IMG/VR virus record: IMGVR_UViG_3300017746_000174
Location: 1-22,953 of that record
DNA length: 22,953 nucleotides
Source: a virus
Strand: one strand, 5' to 3'
The translations under genes and the position numbers were made by a program. Shown here piece after piece: positions 1-10,100 of this stretch (position 1 is its first letter; each line of letters starts with the position of its first letter). The notes under the pieces are model-generated. The model saw only the letters and a program-made list of their open reading frames with translations, was not told where the DNA came from and made no database searches.

Positions 1-30
1 AAAGTCTATCGCGGACAAGGTAGAGGTTAA
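1..30 (+). CDS. C-terminal end of an upstream gene (partial)
   Basis: Reading frame 1 gives KVYRGQGRG and stops with TAA at 28-30, seven bases before a hairpin terminator. That is the layout expected for the end of a gene. The tail is basic. Only nine codons are visible, so the protein cannot be identified; in a T4-like baseplate or neck cluster it would probably be another structural protein. Frame 2 stays open to 71-73 but would read through the terminator, and frame 3 stops at 21-23, so frame 1 is preferred. Confidence 0.45.
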   Translation, partial: KVYRGQGRG

Positions 31-36
31 TACATT

Positions 37-60
37 GAGGGGCATCGACCCCTCTTTTTT
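37..60 (+). terminator. Rho-independent terminator
   Basis: A perfect 6-bp stem, GAGGGG (37-42) with CCCCTC (49-54), encloses the 6-base loop CATCGA and is followed directly by six T residues (55-60). It lies seven bases after the stop of the upstream gene. It separates that transcript from the block beginning at 89. Confidence 0.88.
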
Positions 61-68
61 AATAAATA
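61..68 (+). promoter_or_regulatory. Probable T4-type late promoter box (AATAAATA)
   Basis: AATAAATA differs from the T4 late -10 consensus TATAAATA only at the first base. It follows the terminator T-run immediately and lies 20 bases before the start of the 175-residue gene. Late promoters of T4-like phages need no -35 element and are read with gp55 and gp33 loaded by the sliding clamp. Such an AT-rich octamer can occur by chance, but the position between a terminator and a start codon supports it. Confidence 0.55.
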
Positions 69-88
69 TTTAAAACCAGATTGATATA

Positions 89-616
89 ATGAAAACATAT
101 AATCAATTCTATACTGAAGCAAATATTATACTTACAGAAAATGCTGCTACTGCAGGTACTCTTACTAAACCACGTACTGGTAATGCACTGACTAGATTAA
201 GAGATAGAGTTGGACAAGCATTATCTCCGGTGACTCGTCCCGTTAATAGGATTATGACTAGAGTTCAACCTTTTAAGAATCTTCAACGTGCCGCCAACGT
301 TCCTGCACTAGTCAGTAAGGATACAAATCTGTTGCAAAAAGGAAAAGCAGCACTTGGTATAGTTGCACCATATGCCACGATGACTGGTGACGCAATACTT
401 AATCAAGCTAAGTCAGGTTCAGCACTTGATCAATTATCTAAGTCAGGATCTAAGAATGTTCAAATACCAGTTCCTGGTACTAGTTTAACGATTGGACAGA
501 ATTCGGAGACTGATATCGGTAGAAGAACTGGCAACGCAATTAGTAGAGGATTAAAAGGACTTGCAAGTAGGATTCAACAATATGGTAATAATCCTAACAT
601 TAAACGCGGATACTAA
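89..616 (+). CDS. Small basic protein with a capsid-targeting-like N-terminus
   Basis: This 175-residue protein has no recognised domain. Its first residues, MKTYNQFYTEA, closely resemble the capsid targeting sequence of T4 internal proteins (MKTYQEFIAEA, from memory). That peptide directs proteins into the prohead and is cut after Glu by protease gp21. Candidate cut sites are FYTE/A (after residue 10) and ILTE/N (after residue 17). I count about 24 Lys+Arg against 8 Asp+Glu, and no Cys or Trp, as expected of a DNA-associated internal protein. The middle is Ala/Leu-rich and the C-terminus Gly/Asn/Arg-rich. No strong ribosome binding site precedes the ATG; the start is chosen because it creates the targeting-like peptide and follows the late box. 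Packaging in the head is inferred. MKTF/MKTY...EA starts also occur on other T4-like phage proteins, so this is not proof. Confidence 0.85.
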   Translation: MKTYNQFYTEANIILTENAATAGTLTKPRTGNALTRLRDRVGQALSPVTRPVNRIMTRVQPFKNLQRAANVPALVSKDTNLLQKGKAALGIVAPYATMTGDAILNQAKSGSALDQLSKSGSKNVQIPVPGTSLTIGQNSETDIGRRTGNAISRGLKGLASRIQQYGNNPNIKRGY

Positions 617-624
617 AATAAATA
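617..624 (+). promoter_or_regulatory. Possible late promoter box (AATAAATA)
   Basis: AATAAATA lies one base after the preceding stop codon and 51 bases before the next ATG at 676. It is the same octamer as at 61-68 and one base from the T4 late consensus. Spacing to the start is long but leaves room for a leader that carries the good TAGGAG ribosome binding site at 665-670. The call rests on the octamer and its intergenic position only. Confidence 0.45.
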
Positions 625-675
625 CCAATAAGGGATAGTAACCCCTCTAAAAGTTCTTCTATATTAGGAGATAAA

Positions 676-942
676 ATGGGCAATTCACCTGTCGATAGAA
701 GTTCCAACTACATGAAAGAGATGTGGGGAACCACAAGACTCGTTACTGACTACTACCAAAATGAAACAATGAACGATTTTCTCGACAATCTAGCTAATGA
801 TCAGCATCAGAAGATGCTTCGTGAGATTGCTAATGATGATATGACTCCTAAAAAGCATGATTCTAAGAAGCAAACTGAACTATATGAAAAAATTCGTGAT
901 GATAATGGTACAGAATCTACTTATGGTCAGATTTCTGAGTAG
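676..942 (+). CDS. Small acidic hypothetical phage protein
   Basis: I do not recognise this 88-residue protein. It is highly charged and hydrophilic, with clusters of Asp, Glu and Lys, many Asn and Gln, and no membrane segment or signal peptide. Residues from about 30 to the C-terminus look helical (NDFLDNLANDQHQKMLREIANDD, written here in prose only as an Asn/Asp/Leu-rich helix). A good Shine-Dalgarno sequence, TAGGAG at 665-670, lies five bases before the ATG and supports this start. It is flanked by late-type boxes on both sides and lies just before gp25, so late expression and a small role in virion assembly are plausible, but no function can be assigned. The overlapping open frame on the opposite strand (927-1157) is taken as a shadow of gp25. 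Confidence 0.75.
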   Translation: MGNSPVDRSSNYMKEMWGTTRLVTDYYQNETMNDFLDNLANDQHQKMLREIANDDMTPKKHDSKKQTELYEKIRDDNGTESTYGQISE

Positions 943-946
943 AAGG

Positions 947-954
947 TATAAATA
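947..954 (+). promoter_or_regulatory. T4-type late promoter (TATAAATA) for the gp25-gp6-gp7 block
   Basis: This is a perfect match to the T4 late promoter box TATAAATA. It lies four bases after the stop of the 88-residue gene and 24 bases before the gp25 ATG. No terminator follows before 16140, and gp25, gp6 and the giant gene are separated by only 3 bases each. One late transcript of about 15 kb could therefore carry all three baseplate wedge genes. Confidence 0.75.
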
Positions 955-978
955 AATTCAGAAAAATCTATCATTTCA

Positions 979-1380
979 ATGCCTAGTAAGAGGGTTTCAA
1001 GAGCATTCAAGGATATTAGTTTATCATTTGATCCACATCCTGTGACGAAAGACCTTCCTGTCTTGATTAATGAGCGTGCTGTTTCACGCTCAGTTCGTAA
1101 TTTGGTTGAAACAATACCGACAGAACGATTTTTTAACTCTGATCTAGGGTCTGACATTCGCAGAAGTCTCTTTGAGTTCGTTGATGTCGGTACTGCACGT
1201 ATTATTCAGGACCAAATTACCGATACAATTCAATTTTATGAGGATAGAGTTGAAAATATACAAGTTGAAGTCGATCCAAGACCTGATGATAATAGTTTTG
1301 ATATCAATGTATTCTTTGACATTGTAGGTCAAGATTTTCCACCCCAAGCATTTTCATTCATATTAGAGGCAACACGATAA
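979..1380 (+). CDS. 25: Baseplate wedge subunit gp25
   Basis: The protein is 133 residues, almost the same as T4 gp25 (132). The order of conserved features fits the gp25/gpW lysozyme-like structural family: an N-terminal FKDISLSFDPHPVTKDL stretch (about residues 10-26), an AVSRSVRNLVET helix (about 34-45), the ERFFNSDLGS turn (about 49-58) and a RRSLFEF helix. A basic-acidic C-terminal part follows, with ENIQVEVDPRPDD and a final beta strand. In T4, gp25 sits at the centre of the wedge with gp6 and gp53, contacts the tube-sheath junction and helps start sheath contraction. The ATG has no strong ribosome binding site, but the late box at 947-954 and family length support it. gp6 starts three bases after its stop, suggesting coupled translation. 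Arginine codons are mostly CGN, unlike the genes after about 3.8 kb. Confidence 0.95.
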   Translation: MPSKRVSRAFKDISLSFDPHPVTKDLPVLINERAVSRSVRNLVETIPTERFFNSDLGSDIRRSLFEFVDVGTARIIQDQITDTIQFYEDRVENIQVEVDPRPDDNSFDINVFFDIVGQDFPPQAFSFILEATR

Positions 1381-1383
1381 GAT

Positions 1384-3288
1384 ATGCCTTTCACACAGTT
1401 TACTAATCTAGATTTCGATCAAATTAAGGTTCAGATCAAAGATTATCTCCGTGCAAATTCAAATTTCACAGATTTTGACTTTGAAGGATCTAATTTTTCG
1501 GTCCTGATCGATACTCTTGCGTACAATACCTATATTAGTGCGTTTAATGCGAACTTAGTTGTAAATGAATCCTTCCTGGATGGAGCAACAGTTCGTGAAA
1601 ACGTGGTTTCACTGGCAAGAAACATTGGTTATATACCTCGCTCCAAAAGCGCCGCTAAGGCACACGTAACATTCAGTGTACCTACGACTACCACTAGTGA
1701 TTTTATCACGCTTGAAGCAGGTTTAGTGTGCCTTGGGAGGCAAGATAACACTTCGTATCGCTTCTCTACACCACAAGATATCACTGCTTCCGTCATAAAC
1801 GGGGTAGCGCAATTTGGAACTGCAGAAAAACCCATTGAAATCTGTCAAGGTTCATATTTAACAAGACAATTCTTAGTTAATACCTCTGTTGATCAACGAT
1901 TTATCCTTGACAATCCAAATATTGACACATCCACGATCACTGTTTTTGTAAAAGGCATCAATGATACTGGTTTAGGCATAGAATATAAGAAAGTTGACAA
2001 TATTTTAAATATTGATAAGACATCTGAGATATTCTTATTGCAAGAAGTGCAAGATGAGCACTATGAACTCTTGTTTGGTGACGGATATTTTGGAAAAGAG
2101 GTAGAAAACAACGCAGTTATTAGTGTTAGGTACATTGTTACCGATGGTGAAAGCGGAAATGGTCCTTCCGTCTTTGATTTTCAAGGAAATTTTGTAGATC
2201 AGTCAAATGTTAGGGTAATTCCTACTGCATCTGTACCCGTAACCACCGTCCAGAAGGCGCAAAACGGCGGTGAAATTGAAAATGTGTCCTCTATCAAGTA
2301 TTTTGCTCCAAGACTCTACTCAGCACAATATAGAGCGGTTACATCAAGGGACTATGAGGCGATTATTCAGTCAATTTATCCAAATACAGACTCTGTTGCA
2401 GTAGTTGGTGGCGAAGAATTGACTCCACCTCAGTTTGGAACTGTTCAAATCAGCATCAAACCAAAAAATGGCACTTATGTCTCCGATTTTGACAAGCAAA
2501 ACATACTCAATAAGTTAAAACAGTACTCAATTGCAGGTATTAACCAAAAGATCATTGATCTTAAGGTACTTTACGTTGAACTTGAGTCAAATGTTTACTA
2601 CAACTCGGCACAAGTATCCAATACTGACGACTTGAGAACAAATATTATTGATAGTTTGACAAAATACTCCAAAGATATTGATATGAACCGCTTTGGTGGT
2701 CGTTTTAAGTATAGTAAGATACTTCAATTGATTGATCGTGTTGATAATGCAATTACTTCTAATATCACTAAGGTTAAAATTAGAAGAGATATAAAGGTAT
2801 TGATTGGTCAATTTGCACAATATGAGATTTGCTTTGGTAATAGGTTCAATGTAAAACCAAATGGACTCAATATTAAATCTACTGGATTTAAACTCTCTGG
2901 AGAAAGTTCAGTTGTATATTTCACAGACGTTCCAAACGCAGACTTGATGAAAGGAGTTATTTCAGTAGTCAAAGTCAACTCTAACGGTGAAAAAGTTATT
3001 GTTGCAAGAGATGCGGGCATTGTTGATTACATGAAAGGAGAAGTTATTCTCAATACCTTAAATATCGTGGAAACTGATAGACCAAACAATATGATTGAGA
3101 TTCAAGCGTACCCAGAATCTAATGATGTTGTTGGTCTAAAAGATTTATATCTTTCTTTTAGCATTTCAAATAGCGAGATAAATATGATTAAAGATGTTAT
3201 CGCTTCTGGCGAAGACATTTCTGGGGTATCTTTCACAAGAGATTACTATACTTCAAGTTATTCAAACGGAGATCTAGAGAGGAAATAA
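1384..3288 (+). CDS. 6: Baseplate wedge subunit gp6
   Basis: This 634-residue protein is close in length to T4 gp6 (660). The N-terminus (FTNLDFDQIKVQIKDYL, then SNFSVLIDTLAYN and the NESFLDGATVRENVVSLARNIGY helix, residues about 5-90) is typical of gp6/baseplate J-like proteins. So is the central NGG...SIKYFAPRLYSAQYRAVTSRDYEAI stretch (about 294-327), followed by VVGGEE...PQFGTVQISIKP. In T4, gp6 dimers form the core ring of the baseplate, clamping gp7, gp25 and gp53 and changing shape on contraction. The ATG lies three bases after the gp25 stop, with AGAGG at 1365-1369 as a rather distant ribosome binding site. The C-terminal 150 residues are a more variable beta-rich part. The gene appears intact, with no frameshift. 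Arginine is often CGN here. Confidence 0.95.
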   Translation: MPFTQFTNLDFDQIKVQIKDYLRANSNFTDFDFEGSNFSVLIDTLAYNTYISAFNANLVVNESFLDGATVRENVVSLARNIGYIPRSKSAAKAHVTFSVPTTTTSDFITLEAGLVCLGRQDNTSYRFSTPQDITASVINGVAQFGTAEKPIEICQGSYLTRQFLVNTSVDQRFILDNPNIDTSTITVFVKGINDTGLGIEYKKVDNILNIDKTSEIFLLQEVQDEHYELLFGDGYFGKEVENNAVISVRYIVTDGESGNGPSVFDFQGNFVDQSNVRVIPTASVPVTTVQKAQNGGEIENVSSIKYFAPRLYSAQYRAVTSRDYEAIIQSIYPNTDSVAVVGGEELTPPQFGTVQISIKPKNGTYVSDFDKQNILNKLKQYSIAGINQKIIDLKVLYVELESNVYYNSAQVSNTDDLRTNIIDSLTKYSKDIDMNRFGGRFKYSKILQLIDRVDNAITSNITKVKIRRDIKVLIGQFAQYEICFGNRFNVKPNGLNIKSTGFKLSGESSVVYFTDVPNADLMKGVISVVKVNSNGEKVIVARDAGIVDYMKGEVILNTLNIVETDRPNNMIEIQAYPESNDVVGLKDLYLSFSISNSEINMIKDVIASGEDISGVSFTRDYYTSSYSNGDLERK

Positions 3289-3291
3289 AAT

Positions 3292-4185
3292 ATGTCTCAT
3301 TTTGAGAAGAGAGTGCAACTCAATAAAATTATTGAGAGCCAACTTCCAGAATTCTTAGTTGCAGACTTTCCAAAAGCTGTCGAATTTTTCAAACAATATT
3401 ATCTGTCGCTGGAGCACCAGGGCGGAAATGTTGATCTTATCGATAATCTTGATCGTTATATCAAGTTAGATAATCTCATCCCTGAGGTTGTCGTAGGTAA
3501 AGTATCTCTCTCATCAGCAGTATCTAAATCCGATACTGTTATTAATGTATCATCAACTGTTGGATTCCCAGATGAGTACGGTTTGTTACAGATCGGTGAT
3601 GAAATTGTAACGTATACGGACAAAACTGCAACTTCGTTTACTGGTTGTGTTCGTGGTTTTAGTGGGATCACTGGATATGATGTTGGCATCTCTAGTGTTT
3701 TCAGCAATGTAAATAAGCAAAATATTACATTTAGAGATTCTGCTGCTGCCGATCATGATCAAACAGTAGTTGTGAAAAACCTTAGTGTCCTATTCTTACA
3801 GGAATTCTATAAAAAGTTAAAGAGAACTTTTACTCCTGGTCTTGAGGAATATGATTTTGTTTCTGATTTGAATGTTGGAAACTTCATTAAACACGCAAGA
3901 AATTTTTATCAATCTAAAGGTATTGCAGAATCAATCAAGATTCTGTTTAAGGTATTATATGGTGCTGAAGCCACTGTAATTGATCTTGAAAATAGACTTA
4001 TCAAACCTTCTTCTGCAGAATATATTAGAAGAGAAATTATTGTAGCAGAAAATATATCTGGCAATCCATTCAAACTGGAAGGTCAAACAATATTCAAATC
4101 AAATGATTTTGATACAAATGCATCGGTATCTAATGTTGAGATCTTTACTAGAAATCAAAAAACATTCTATAAACTTGGATTGTTT
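3292..4185 (+). other. First part of the gp7-like core domain
   Basis: Residues 1-298 of the giant protein. The segment LPEFLVADFPKAVEFFKQYY (about 18-37) and the helix ending in KVLYGAE (220-226), with GQTIF at 264-268, follow in the order of T4 gp7 motifs that I recall (a SNFEAFCEAYIQYL helix, KGIEASYKFLFKVLY, then GQTIY). A small beta module, about residues 74-125, interrupts it and carries an IGDEIVTYT...FTGCVRG motif. Confidence 0.65.
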
Positions 4186-7100
4186 GTTGGATATAATGAC
4201 AGAGAATTAGTTGAAGGAATTTTTAGAATTCCTGGTGCATCAAGGTCTTTAGAACCAGTTAATGTAAATGATACTGTAATTAGTGTTGACTCCACAATTG
4301 GATTTGGTCAAACAGGAACAATAATTTCTGGTAATAATAGAATTGACTATACATCAAAGAGCATCAATCAGTTTTATGGATGTACTGGAGTTACATCTAA
4401 GATAGAACTGAATGATCTTGTTAGAGAAGATGAAACTATTTTTGGATATGAAGATGGTGATACTGAGAGTAGATGTGATATGCGAATCACAGGCGTTCTC
4501 TCCAAGTTTGTCGCATTAGAAGATATTCCTCTTATCGAAGAGGATGAACTTATTACTGTCAGAAATGTTGGTGAAGTTATTTTCAATCCTTCGAATGATA
4601 AGACTCAGGTACAAACATTTGCAAATTCTTGGATTTACAATACTAGCACAAGATTTGAAGTTGATTCTATTTCAGGTTCCGCATTCACACTGAAATCTGA
4701 TATTGATAAGTCAAGCCTGAAGGAAGGTGATTTTATAGAAGTTCTTATTGGTGATAGTCAGCAAGTTGTTGTTCCCGATCCAAATTCTTCTAATTCTTCC
4801 TTTGCTCAAGTCTCTAACATAAATGCAATTTCCAAAGAAGTTACACTTTCTAATACAGGAACATTTGTCGTAGATCCAACTAGAGAGTATAGTATTAGAA
4901 GAAAACTTGTTAAATCAAAGAGTTCTGGAGTCATTATATCTGTTGGTAATAATGTTTATATTGCTAATGCATTAAACGTCTATACTAATGATAATCAGGA
5001 ATTTGGTTACGTTGCTTCAAACTCATTACCTGGATACTCCATTCCAAGTAATATTGTAGAGTCTTCATTACTAGATGGAACAGTCTCCAATTTAGGAGAC
5101 TTTAGTGCATACTTTAAGAGTTATGGTTCTATCAAATTCTCTACACCAGTTGATTTTAGAGATGGTGATGAAATTAAATATACTGCCACAAATCAATTAT
5201 CTGGATTAGTTTCTGGTGAGTATTACTTTGTAAAACTAGTTGCACAAAATGAAATCAGAGTTTATTCATCCAAGTCAACATTGGGTGGAAATGAGTTTGT
5301 AAGAATCGGACCAAATAATAATACTGGAGTTCATAATTTTACATTAAGGCGTCACGAAAATAGAGAACTTTCTGGAAATAATATTTTAAGAAAGTTTCCA
5401 CTTTCTCAAAATAATATTAAAATTCAGAGCGAAAAAAGAGAATATGGTAATGTTGGTGTATTAGTTGATGGTGTAGAAATTTCTGGTCCAGCATCTAGAG
5501 ATAAGATCTACTATGGTCCTATTGAAGAGTTTGAAGTTCTTAATGGTGGAAGAGGATATGATGTAATTGCTCCACCTAAAATTACAATTTCTACTGGAGC
5601 AGGTTTAACAGCATATGTTGAACCAGTTGTTAAAGGAAGTGTAAAAGAAGTTTTTGTTGACCCCCAAGATTTTGATTTCCAAGAATTTTTATCAGTTTCT
5701 TTGACTGGTGGAAATGGATCTGGTTGTTCACTTGAACCTATTGTTGGACAAAGATTTAGAGAAGTAAGTTTTGATAGTCGCAATCTAATTCTTGGTGGCG
5801 GTATTGATATTAACAACGAAACAATTACATTTACTAAGAAGCATAATCTTGCCGATGGGCAGCATATTATTTACAATCATAATGGGAATGATCCAATTTC
5901 AACTGGAGACCCTTATGATTCAAATAACTTAGTAACTGGTAGTCTTGCTATTGGTGACGAATATGTTGCAAGAGTTGTAAACACTAGTACCATTAGATTA
6001 TTCAAAAATGATATTGATGCATTCTCTAGTGTAACGGGAATCAATACCATCGGACTATCAACAGCAACAAGTGCGGCTGGAATTCATAAGTTTAGAACTT
6101 TACCTCAGAAAAATTTAAGAGCGATTAAAGTATTAGATGGTGGTTCTGGATATACTCACAGAAAACTTAGAGTTAAAGCATCCGGTATTTCTACCGAATA
6201 TAACACGATTTACTTTGATAATCACGGATTAAAGACTGGAGAAGTTGTTACATATCAAACTACTGGAACTGAAGTAGTTGGTCTTTCCACATTGAATAGA
6301 TACTCTATTCAGAGACTAACTTCAGATAGTTTTAGAGTTGTCAATGTTGGTGTTGCTGGTACGTTCACATCAGATTTGAGTAGGGGAAAATACGTCAAGT
6401 TTGATTCTACTGGAAGTGGATATCAAGTATTCCAATATCCAGAGATCAGAGTAGATGCTAATGTTTCGTTTGGTGGAACTACTGGAACTTTCTCATTTAC
6501 TCCTGTAATAACAGGTGAAATTATTGATGCATACTTATATGAGTCTGGAACTGGATATGGTTCAACTACACTCAATTTGCATAAAAAACCGCTGATTAAT
6601 ATTAGTAAAGGCAAAAATGCTCAAGTTAATCCAGTCATTTCAAATGGAAGAATTGTAGATATTCAAGTTTTGAATAAAGGTTCTAATTATGAATCTACTC
6701 CAGATTTAACAATTGAAGATCCTTCTGGAGGAACTGGAGCAATCTTGAGACCTGTTATGGTCAATGACAGACTGGATGATGTCATCGTAATTAATAGTGG
6801 TATTGGATATAGTTCTGCATCTACGTCCATATTTGTAGATCCTAGAGGATCTGGTGTATTGTTCGATACTAGGATTAGAGTCCTTAACGTAAATGATGCT
6901 TATAGATTTGGAAAGATATCGGCAAATAATTCTACAAAGATTTACTCAAATCTCTATAAGAATGATGAAGAAAATTCCTTAGTATATGGAATTTATGGAT
7001 ATTCTGAAGATCTTGCATCCAACTTCGAACCTTTGAATGGATCTCACTCACCTATTATTGGGTGGGCATATGATGGAAACCCAATTTATGGACCTTTCGG

Positions 7101-10100
7101 ATATACATCTTCAGAAGATATTCAATCTGGTATTAAGAGACTTGAAACTGGATATGTCTTAAGAACTAGTTCTGTTCTAGATAGACCAAGTTTTGAACCA
7201 GGATTCTTTGTTGAAGATCATCAATATGATAATATTGGTGATTTAGATCATCATAATGGAAGATTCTGTAAAACGCCAGACTTCCCCAATGGGGTTTATG
7301 CATACTTTGCAGGTGTGACTACCAGTATAGTTTCTCCAGACTTTATACCGACTTATCCATACTTTGTTGGCAATAAGTTTAAGTCTAAAGTTATAAAGGA
7401 AAATTTAATTTTAGATCACTCATTTGACTTCAATACCGAAGAACTTGTCCGAAATACTTTCCCATATAAAGTCAATGATCCTTATGCGGATTATGATTTT
7501 GTTAATGAATCATATGAAGATTTTGAACAATCTACTATTGTCGAATCAGTTCTAAAAGGTGATGTGCCAGATATTCAAGTAATTGATGGTGGAACAGGAT
7601 ATTCTATTGGTGATAGAGTCAACTTCGATTTAGAGGACACTATAGGTTCTACTAGTGTAAGAGGAGAAGTTTCAGAACTTAAGGGAGTAGGAATTACCTC
7701 CCTCACAACTACTTTGGATTCAAATGTAGGTTGTGTATTTGTTTGGGATACTGATAATCAAGTATCCGCATATCAGTTGAAAGGATTTGATTTTAACAAT
7801 AATGATACTGTTCTTATCAGCGGTCTTTCGACTTCAGTCACATATCTTGCCGGTTCTAAGAAAATTGGATTCAGTACGGAGTCTGTAGGTTTAGCAGGAA
7901 CAATGACAAGTTACTCCAGTTTGCCTGGAGGAAAAACTGAAGATATATTTGTATCAAGACTATTCAACACAGTATCAATTGGAAATTCGATAACGATTGT
8001 CTCTTCTTCTGGAGATGAAGTTGTAACTGTACTAAACAACTTATCCAATGGCGTTCTTAGAGTTAAGAGATATGGTGCAACAGGTGCAGCACACTCGTTT
8101 GGTAGTGATTTAAACCTTTCATCAGATAGAGTTAAGTTGCCAGTTAAAACGGGCAAATTCACTTCTCAAAGAGATAATCTGGTTTACTTTAATGCAGCAG
8201 AATCTGTTGGTATTGGAACAACTATTGGTGCTGCTATTAATAAGGTAGTTCAAGTTGGTATCACCACAGAATTGGTTTCCATTCCTTGTAGATCCATATA
8301 TCTTCCAAATCACCCCTTCAAGACTGGTCAGAGACTTACCTTTACAAAAACAACAACTCCAGGTGTAAATTCTTTGATTGTTGGTAATGATCATTTAAAT
8401 ACAGCAACTTTCTTCATACCAAATCAAACATCACTATTATCGGAAGTATATGTAATTAATAAAGGTACTGATTTTATTGGATTAACAACACAAGTTGGTC
8501 TGACCACATCAACAGAAGGTTTATTCTTCTATAGTGATGGATCAGATAATGCAGAGTATCTTCTTAAAACCAATAAAAATCAACTTGTTGGTGATGTTGA
8601 TAGAATTACAACAGTTGTTGGTACCTCTGCAACACATGGTCTTCAAAGGGGCGATACTGTCAGATTGAGTGTTGTACCAAATACTGTTGTTGGTTTTGGA
8701 ACAACAGCAGCAGTAAAACTTAAATTGAATTTAGATGAGAAGAAAATACTCGTAAACACAATAGGTATCAATTCAACGTTTATCAGTCTCTCTGACGGTT
8801 CATTCACGTATACTGGTCATGGATACAATACTGGTGATAAAGTGTATTATGAGAGCACTGAAGTCGCTTCTGGATTGAGTACAGGATCTTATTACATTGT
8901 CAAAGATACTAGGGATAAATTTAGATTATCTGAAACTCTTTATGAGACAAAACCAGATTTTGAGCGTACATTACGTATGACCACCACTGGTGGTGTAATT
9001 CATAATATCTCAGCAATTAATCCAAAAATTGATGTTGTAAGAAATGGAGATTTAACATTTAATCTAGAAGATCCATCATTACTTGGATATCAATTAAAAA
9101 TCTACAGAGAAAGAGAATTTATTAATGAATACAACAGTTCTTTGGATAGTAGGGACTTTAACGTAGTTGGAGTTGGTAGTGTAGGAATTGGATCTCTTTC
9201 TAATGCTACACTCACGGTAAAACATTCTCCTAGTATTCCAACCAAACTGTATTATGGATTATCAAAGGGTGGATATATTAGTACAGCAGACACTGAGGTA
9301 TTAAATCATTCAGAAATTAACTATGTTGATAGTGAATACAATGGTGTTTACAGTGTATTTGGATTATCAACGACAGCGACATCACAATTCAGTGTTTCTC
9401 CAAAAATTTACCCTGATGTTTTGGAATATGATGATGAGCAATGTGATGAAATCAATTACTTCACAAGATCCTCGACCGCATTAAATGGTAGTATTTCTCA
9501 AGTTAGAGTTTTATCTAAAGGATTTAACTTTGAAAGACTTCCTAAGTTCAAGGATGTAACATCTACAAATGGTATCAATGCAAATATATTAGGCGTATCA
9601 ACTTCTATTGGTAGAATTAAAACAACTAGATTTAGAGATATTGGTTATGACTATGCATCTGATAGAACGCTAAGGCCCGAAGCATTTGTTCCACCTATCG
9701 TAAGTATTGATAATTTAGATGTAATCAAGAATATTAATATTGAATTTGGTGGTGAGAGATATCTGAGTGATCCTGATCTTTTACTTTGGAATGATACCAC
9801 AAAGAAAGTCGTAGACTCAACTACACTTCTTGCATTTGCACCAAATGGTTCTATTTCTGAAGTAGAGCAGATTGCACCTATATTTGGATTGCAGTCAGAA
9901 CCTCATAGAATAATCGCTATCAACAATTCGAATGGTGTTGGTATTGTGTCTATGGTTAGTGGACCTACAGGAATCGCTACTTGTGTCCTTAAAACTCCCA
10001 TACTTGGATATGCGTCACCACAATTTGCTGTGAATGATAAAATCTTTGTTGAAGGAATTGAAATGGCATCTCCAGATGGATCTGGATTCAATTCTCAAGA

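Noticed and set aside
1-73. Frame 2 reading from the window start to a stop at 71-73
   Set aside because: It would run through the hairpin terminator at 37-60; the frame 1 stop at 28-30 fits the terminator position better.
631-646. Possible hairpin AGGG...CCCT after the 175-residue gene
   Set aside because: The stem is only four base pairs and has no T-run after it, so it is not supported as a terminator.
927-1157. Open frame on the minus strand overlapping the end of the 88-residue gene and gp25
   Set aside because: It lies antisense to gp25, whose family match is strong. The frame has no promoter or ribosome binding site and no recognisable product.
3456-3707. Minus-strand frame of 83 codons over the start of the giant gene
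   Set aside because: It is antisense to the gp7-like core motifs and has no supporting signals. Other minus-strand frames across 4-20 kb were rejected for the same reason.
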